A stretch of DNA of 64,000 nucleotides from Mimachlamys varia (Eukaryota > Mollusca > Bivalvia > Pectinida > Pectinidae): NCBI GenBank assembly GCA_947623455.1, contig OX392529.1:61503686-61567685 (forward strand), read 5' to 3'. Positions within the stretch are counted from its first letter, which is position 1. Each line of letters opens with the position of its first letter. The position numbers and the translations under genes are program-made. The notes under the pieces are model-generated. The model was not told where the DNA came from, made no database searches, and was given only the letters and a program-made list of their open reading frames with translations. Below, one piece after another: positions 30,201-36,200 of this stretch.

Positions 30201-33200
30201 TGGGAGATGGACCGATATTTTTGGGAGGATGGAAATGTGTTTTTGGGGAGGATGAGTAGGTATCTTTGGGAGGATGGAAAGATGATTTCATAAGGACAGT
30301 TTGATGTTTCTGGAAGATTCCTACCTTACAACCATCAAGAAAGAGGTCGACAGGGGGTTGTGTCAGGTCTATACCATTGAGTGTGGTGTCTGTATCCTCC
30401 AATGACTTGTGTGTGTGGTTAGTGGTGGTAGCTGCAGTGTCATTGACGTGGTAATTAACCGAAACATTGGCTATACAGCTCAGATCTGCAATGGTGGATG
30501 CTCGTGCTGTTGATAAAAAACAGATTTAAATCGGTTACAATCATCAAAACAATACTTAATGAATAATCTTAAATCAATACTATGACCAAAGTTATCTTAT
30601 ACTAAAAAGAACACTCTACTCCCTTATAATTCTACTCCCTGATAATTACCCAGCAAAAAAAACTCTTACTAAGGGGAACTGAAAAGCTAGAAAGTTCTGG
30701 TCCGAGATCGAACACTCTCTTTTCCTAAACTGCACTTATTCTGGAGAAATTTCTGTTCTGGGGCAGAGATTTTGCCCAGAGATCTATCGTTGGGAACATT
30801 CTTTTTTGGGGCACAGATTTAGCCTGGAGATGTATCTTTGGGAAAATTCTTTTCTGGGGCACAGATTTAGCCCAGAGATCTATCTTTGAGAACATTCTTT
30901 TCAAGAGCACAGATTTAGCCTGGAGATCTATCGTTGGGAACATACTTTTCTAGGACATAGATTTAGCCTGGAGATCTATCTTTAGGAACATTCTTTTCTG
31001 GGGCACGGATTAAGCCGGAGATCTAACTTTGGGAATGTTCTTTTCTGAGGCATAGATTTAGCCCAAAGATCTATCTTGAAGAGTATTCTTTTCTGGGGCA
31101 CAGATTTAGCCTGGTGATCTACCTTTCTCTTTCTCCCTTTACCTGAGATCTAACACACCTACCCATTATTCTTTGATCTATGGCCCGAGACCCAACTATC
31201 CCTCCCTATACTTACTGTGAGGAACATCCTTCTCTGGTGTGGAGGTTTTGGCCTGCGACTTGTCTTCCCTATACTTACTGAAAGGAACATCCTTCTCTGG
31301 TGTGGAGGTTTTGGTCTGTGACTTGTCTTCCCTATACTTACTGAGAGGAACATCCTTCTCCAGTGTGGAGGTTTTGGCCTGCGATTTGTCTTCCCTTTAC
31401 TTACTGTTAGGAACATCCTCTGGTGTGGAGATTTTGGCCTGTGACTTGTCTTCCCTATACTTACTGTGAGGAACATCCTTCTCAGGTGTGGAGGTTTTGG
31501 TCTGTGACTTGTCTTCCACCGTTACTTTGTATTTTTCTGTATCCTGACAGAAGCCCTTCTCTAAGGAATCGTACAACCACGCAGTTTTCACAATGTTCAG
31601 CTTCCACTTTTTCGCAAACTCGTATTTCGTACCTAGTAAATGAAAATTAATATCAAATAGACATAAATGAAGGTAAAGCATTTTTATTACTTACACAAAT
31701 TACTGTATCAATTATTACATGTCTGGGTGTATTTGTGATCATGTTTAAAGCCAAACTTACAATCACAAAATATTACACATTTTTGAAATTTATGAAATAT
31801 GTGACATTATCAAATTAAATTTCAGGTCAGAAAGCGAGAGTTTATATGGCATATACAATTTGATAGTAAAGTTGCAAAACCAAAATTGAAGACAAGTAAG
31901 ACATGAAATTCCCTTTTTGAAATTTTGCACAGAGCATTTAGCTTACAAATGATGCCACAAAGCTTCGTAGATTTTTTTTGAAGACATTTATGTCAAAAAC
32001 AGAGAAACCTGGAGCTATTTGTATGGTAATGTGTATCATATTTCTCCATCATATTGCAAAACTGAGATAAATCAGAATATTGGAGCCTGTTGTTTTATAG
32101 TATTTGCTGTTGTGTAGACACAAACTTCAAAGCTGCCTCATGTTCTCTGTGTCCATAATATACAACCACTTGAAACATACGTTTCTGTCATTACCCATGC
32201 TAGCTGTTGTGTAAAACTCGTTATAAAGTGTGGACACCTTGCCTTCAGTTTTAACTGGTGTTGATTAATATAAACGAACCCTACCTTGAGGGCGCAACAG
32301 AGAAATCTCCAATCAAATGGGTTATATTCTTAGTTGTCTAACCTGAAGTTCTGCCGAGGGGTTGACAATCAAGAATATAACCCGAGGGTTGGAGATTTCC
32401 CTGTCACAACATCAAGGTAGGAGATGATTAGTTTTATCAATGCAACACAATGCTGACTTGGTATGATTGAATTGTTGACTTGGTGTGATTGAAATGTTGT
32501 CGTGAAGTCATTACATTGTTGTCAGCTCGTGCTATCTGTCATAACCTATAGGGGGTGACAGAGAAATCTTTGAACAGATAAAAGAGGAGAAATAAAATCT
32601 GTTAATGATGGGAGAAAATGTTATCTAACCTGACCTGTTCAAATGTCAACCTTAAAACCAACCACCCTTAGGAAGCCAATCCCGCCGTTACTGTAGAAAT
32701 GGTCCTTCAATTTTCTTTGCAAACTTACCTTTTGGCTTATTAATAATTAGATGTGTGCATTCATTGACCTTCATTTCACCTGTGTATTTCCCACCTGAAA
32801 GTAATATCAAGGTCATACAATGGTTTCATTTCCAGCATCAGCTCAAAAGTTTTATACATAACACGTCACAACAAGCTATTATGCATGTTGTAACTACATA
32901 ACTTGCTGCAGATGACAGCAACTGTCATCATCAGACAATTCTACAAGAGTGGTAAGTAAAGGAGGCTACAAAAGTCAACAGAACATGACCTCTCATGATT
33001 GAGACCTGTATCTATAGCAACGTAATTATCCAGAGATCATAATTTAACTCCTTTACATGTACCATATAGGACAAGATAGTAACAGGATTATCATTTTATC
33101 TCGGTATAAATAGAGAACAATATAAAATCTAGTAACCCCCTCACCCTCGGAGTGCAAGAGTTTTACACACTAGTTATATGACAGTCAGATATTGATTAAC

Positions 33201-36200
33201 AGGATTATCATTTTATCTCGGTATAAATAGAGGACAATATAAAAGCTAGTAACCCCCTCACCCTCGGAGTGCATGAGTTTTACACACTAGTTATATGACA
33301 GTCAGATATTGATTAACAGGATTATCATTTTATCTCGGTATAAATAGAGGACAATATAAAAGCTAGTAACCCCCTCACCCTCGGAGTGCATGAGTTTTAC
33401 ACACTAGTTATATGACAGTCAGATATTGATTAACAGGATTATCATTTTATCTCGGTATAAATAGAGGACAATATACAATCTAGTAACCCCCTCACCCTCG
33501 GAGTGCATGAGTTTTACACACTAGTTATATGACAGTCAGATATTGATTAACAGGATTATCATTTTATCTCGGTATAAATAGAGGACAATATAAAATCTAG
33601 TAACCCCCTCACCCTCGGAGTGCATGAGTTTTACACACTAGTTATATGACAGTCAGATATTGATTAACAGGATTATCATTTTATCTCGGTATAAATAGAG
33701 GACAATATAAAAGCTAGTAACCCCCTCACCCTCGGAGTGCAAGAGTTTTACACACTAGTTATATGACAGTCAGATATTGATTAACAGGATTATCATTTTA
33801 TCTCGGTATAAATAGAGGACAATATAAAATCTAGTAACCCCCTCACCCTCGGAGTGCATGAGTTTTACACACTAGTTATATGACAGTCAGATATTGATTA
33901 ACAGGATTATCATTTTATCTCGGTATAAATAGAGGACAATATAAAATCTAATAACCCCCTCACCCTCGGAGTGCATGAGTTTTACACACTAGTTATATGA
34001 CAGTCAGATATTGATTAACAGGATTATCATTTTATCTCGGTATAAATAGAGGACAATATAAAATCTAGTAACCCCCTCACCCTCGGAGTGCATGAGTTTT
34101 ACACACTAGTTATATGACAGTCAGATATTGATTAACAGGATTATCATTTTATCTCAGTATAAATAGGGGACAATATAAAAGCTTGTAGCCCCCTCACCCT
34201 CGGAGTGGATGAGTTTTTTGACATCGTTGCGTTCCTGGGGGTCCAGTCCAGACACCGTTATGACAAGTCCCTTAAAGATTCGACATCTGTACTCGTCTAG
34301 ACCCGAGTCCATTCCATGTACAGCTCTGTAAACAAAGCCATGAAAAAAGAATTTAGAAAATCCAAACAAGGATCACACAAGTTGTCAGTTACTTTCAATT
34401 GAGGTACGTCAGACAAAGGGGATCCTACATTAAATTTGAGAATGATCCGCCTGGTACTTCGAAAGAAATAGCTATAAAACACTTTCATTTTCAAATTAGA
34501 GAATGGCAATCTGTTCGCTATACTAATTTTCAAATCCGTCCGAAAATGGCACAATTCACGACTAGGGACCAACGGGTAACTCCATATAAAATTTGAGAAT
34601 GACCCAGCACTTTTCAGACAAAGTGACAACAAGAATTGTTTACCGGTAAGTGATTTGAATAGCCCACTATCTGCTGATAGGATAAAAATGTCATTTAATT
34701 TACAGAGAAATATTGAAAGCTTTGCTGCTGATCCACAAATTTACATTTGAACAATCTTACTCTGCTACAGCCTCAGCTTTGAAATTATGATCATTTGAAG
34801 ACAACTAAGGCATTTGTTTACTAAACTGCTGTAGTAAAACTTATTTGAACAATCAAAACCATGATCATAATTTGTACTGTGTTTTTTTTTTATAGGTATA
34901 ATACATTTTTTATTGTTTCACTATTACCTGGTCTGTGAGATCTCCCATACTTTGAACACCCATTCCGCGGACATGATCTGTTTCCCGAGACTCGCTGCAA
35001 CCTATAAATAGAGAAAACTGGATGAACAAAGCAGATAATATGTACTTATCTACAAAACAAGGATCCTAGAGGGCCTGTATTGCTCACCTGGATTTTTGTC
35101 TAATCACAAGAAAATCTTTTCAAAAGCAACTTTGCAAATATTTCAATATATTGAGTCTCTTTGGCTTCAGAATGTTCCAAACTAAAACAACGTTGAAATA
35201 CTCTATTCCAACATGCTAATAGTCAAATTTCACCAACAAGGGCCTAATGATATTGTGGAAGACCTTGAAGGTCAAAGTAAAATATTTAGCAACCTGTTGC
35301 TTGTACCTACTAGACCAGTATCATTACTCTGGGCCACCTGAAAATCAGTTGTTTCAAGCTTGTTTTTAAATATTTGACACCTGTAACCTTGAATGTAGAT
35401 CAAGGTAAAAAAACATTCATATTGACCATGTTTACAACAAATTTATCGCTATACTGACCACGTTTACAACAAGTTCATGACTATATTGTAGTGTTTTTAA
35501 TTCTCCACCAAGCACACTATCACTAACATTTCAAATAAATATATATTGTGAATTTCATATACAAATAATGCCTACAAGGTAGAGCCACTGTTAGGTCCGC
35601 TCAGGTAAATATCAACACTAATTAAAAATCACCTATCGTAATGCCAGGCAGTCCTGATTGCCACACCATTTATTTAAAGTATCTTATTTTAAATTCAAAT
35701 ACAATATGTATCACAGCATCACTCAGGGCCCTAGTCATGACACAGTACCGGAACATGTCCTAGATACCTGATACTTCCTGCTGCCCACCTCCCCGGCTAT
35801 CAGGTGGGTAACATCCTCTGTGAAATCCTTTCCAACCATTCCGCCCATTACTTCTATCTTCTCGTGCACCTCATCCTAAAATAGTAAGTTTTAACAATCA
35901 CACACTTACAGTCTACGATGTTAGACAATAGTCCAATGCCATGAAAAGTAATATTCAGTTCGGACCAGTGGAAAGTCCTTGAATTTCAATATATTTGTTA
36001 TAATAAAAACTGCATTTTGCTTGTCTGGACTAGTGCTTGAAAATGTTGATGTCACAGACTGCACATATAGTACCTCATCCTGAAATTGACGGTTAACAGT
36101 CACAGACATTTATAAGATAACTAAGCCAGTAATGATCACTGCCAGAATGTGCTACAAACATTTTAAGTCACATACATAGTCACAGACTGTACCAGTCACA

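Noticed and set aside
29956..30402. 148-residue minus-strand frame rich in PPK and FHP
   Set aside because: Its first part is TOPBP1 exon 10; the rest is the GGGAGGATGGA-type repeat read after the donor.
1026..34200. Regular arrays resembling CRISPR
   Set aside because: Units are tandem without unique spacers, contain exon pieces, and lie in animal introns.
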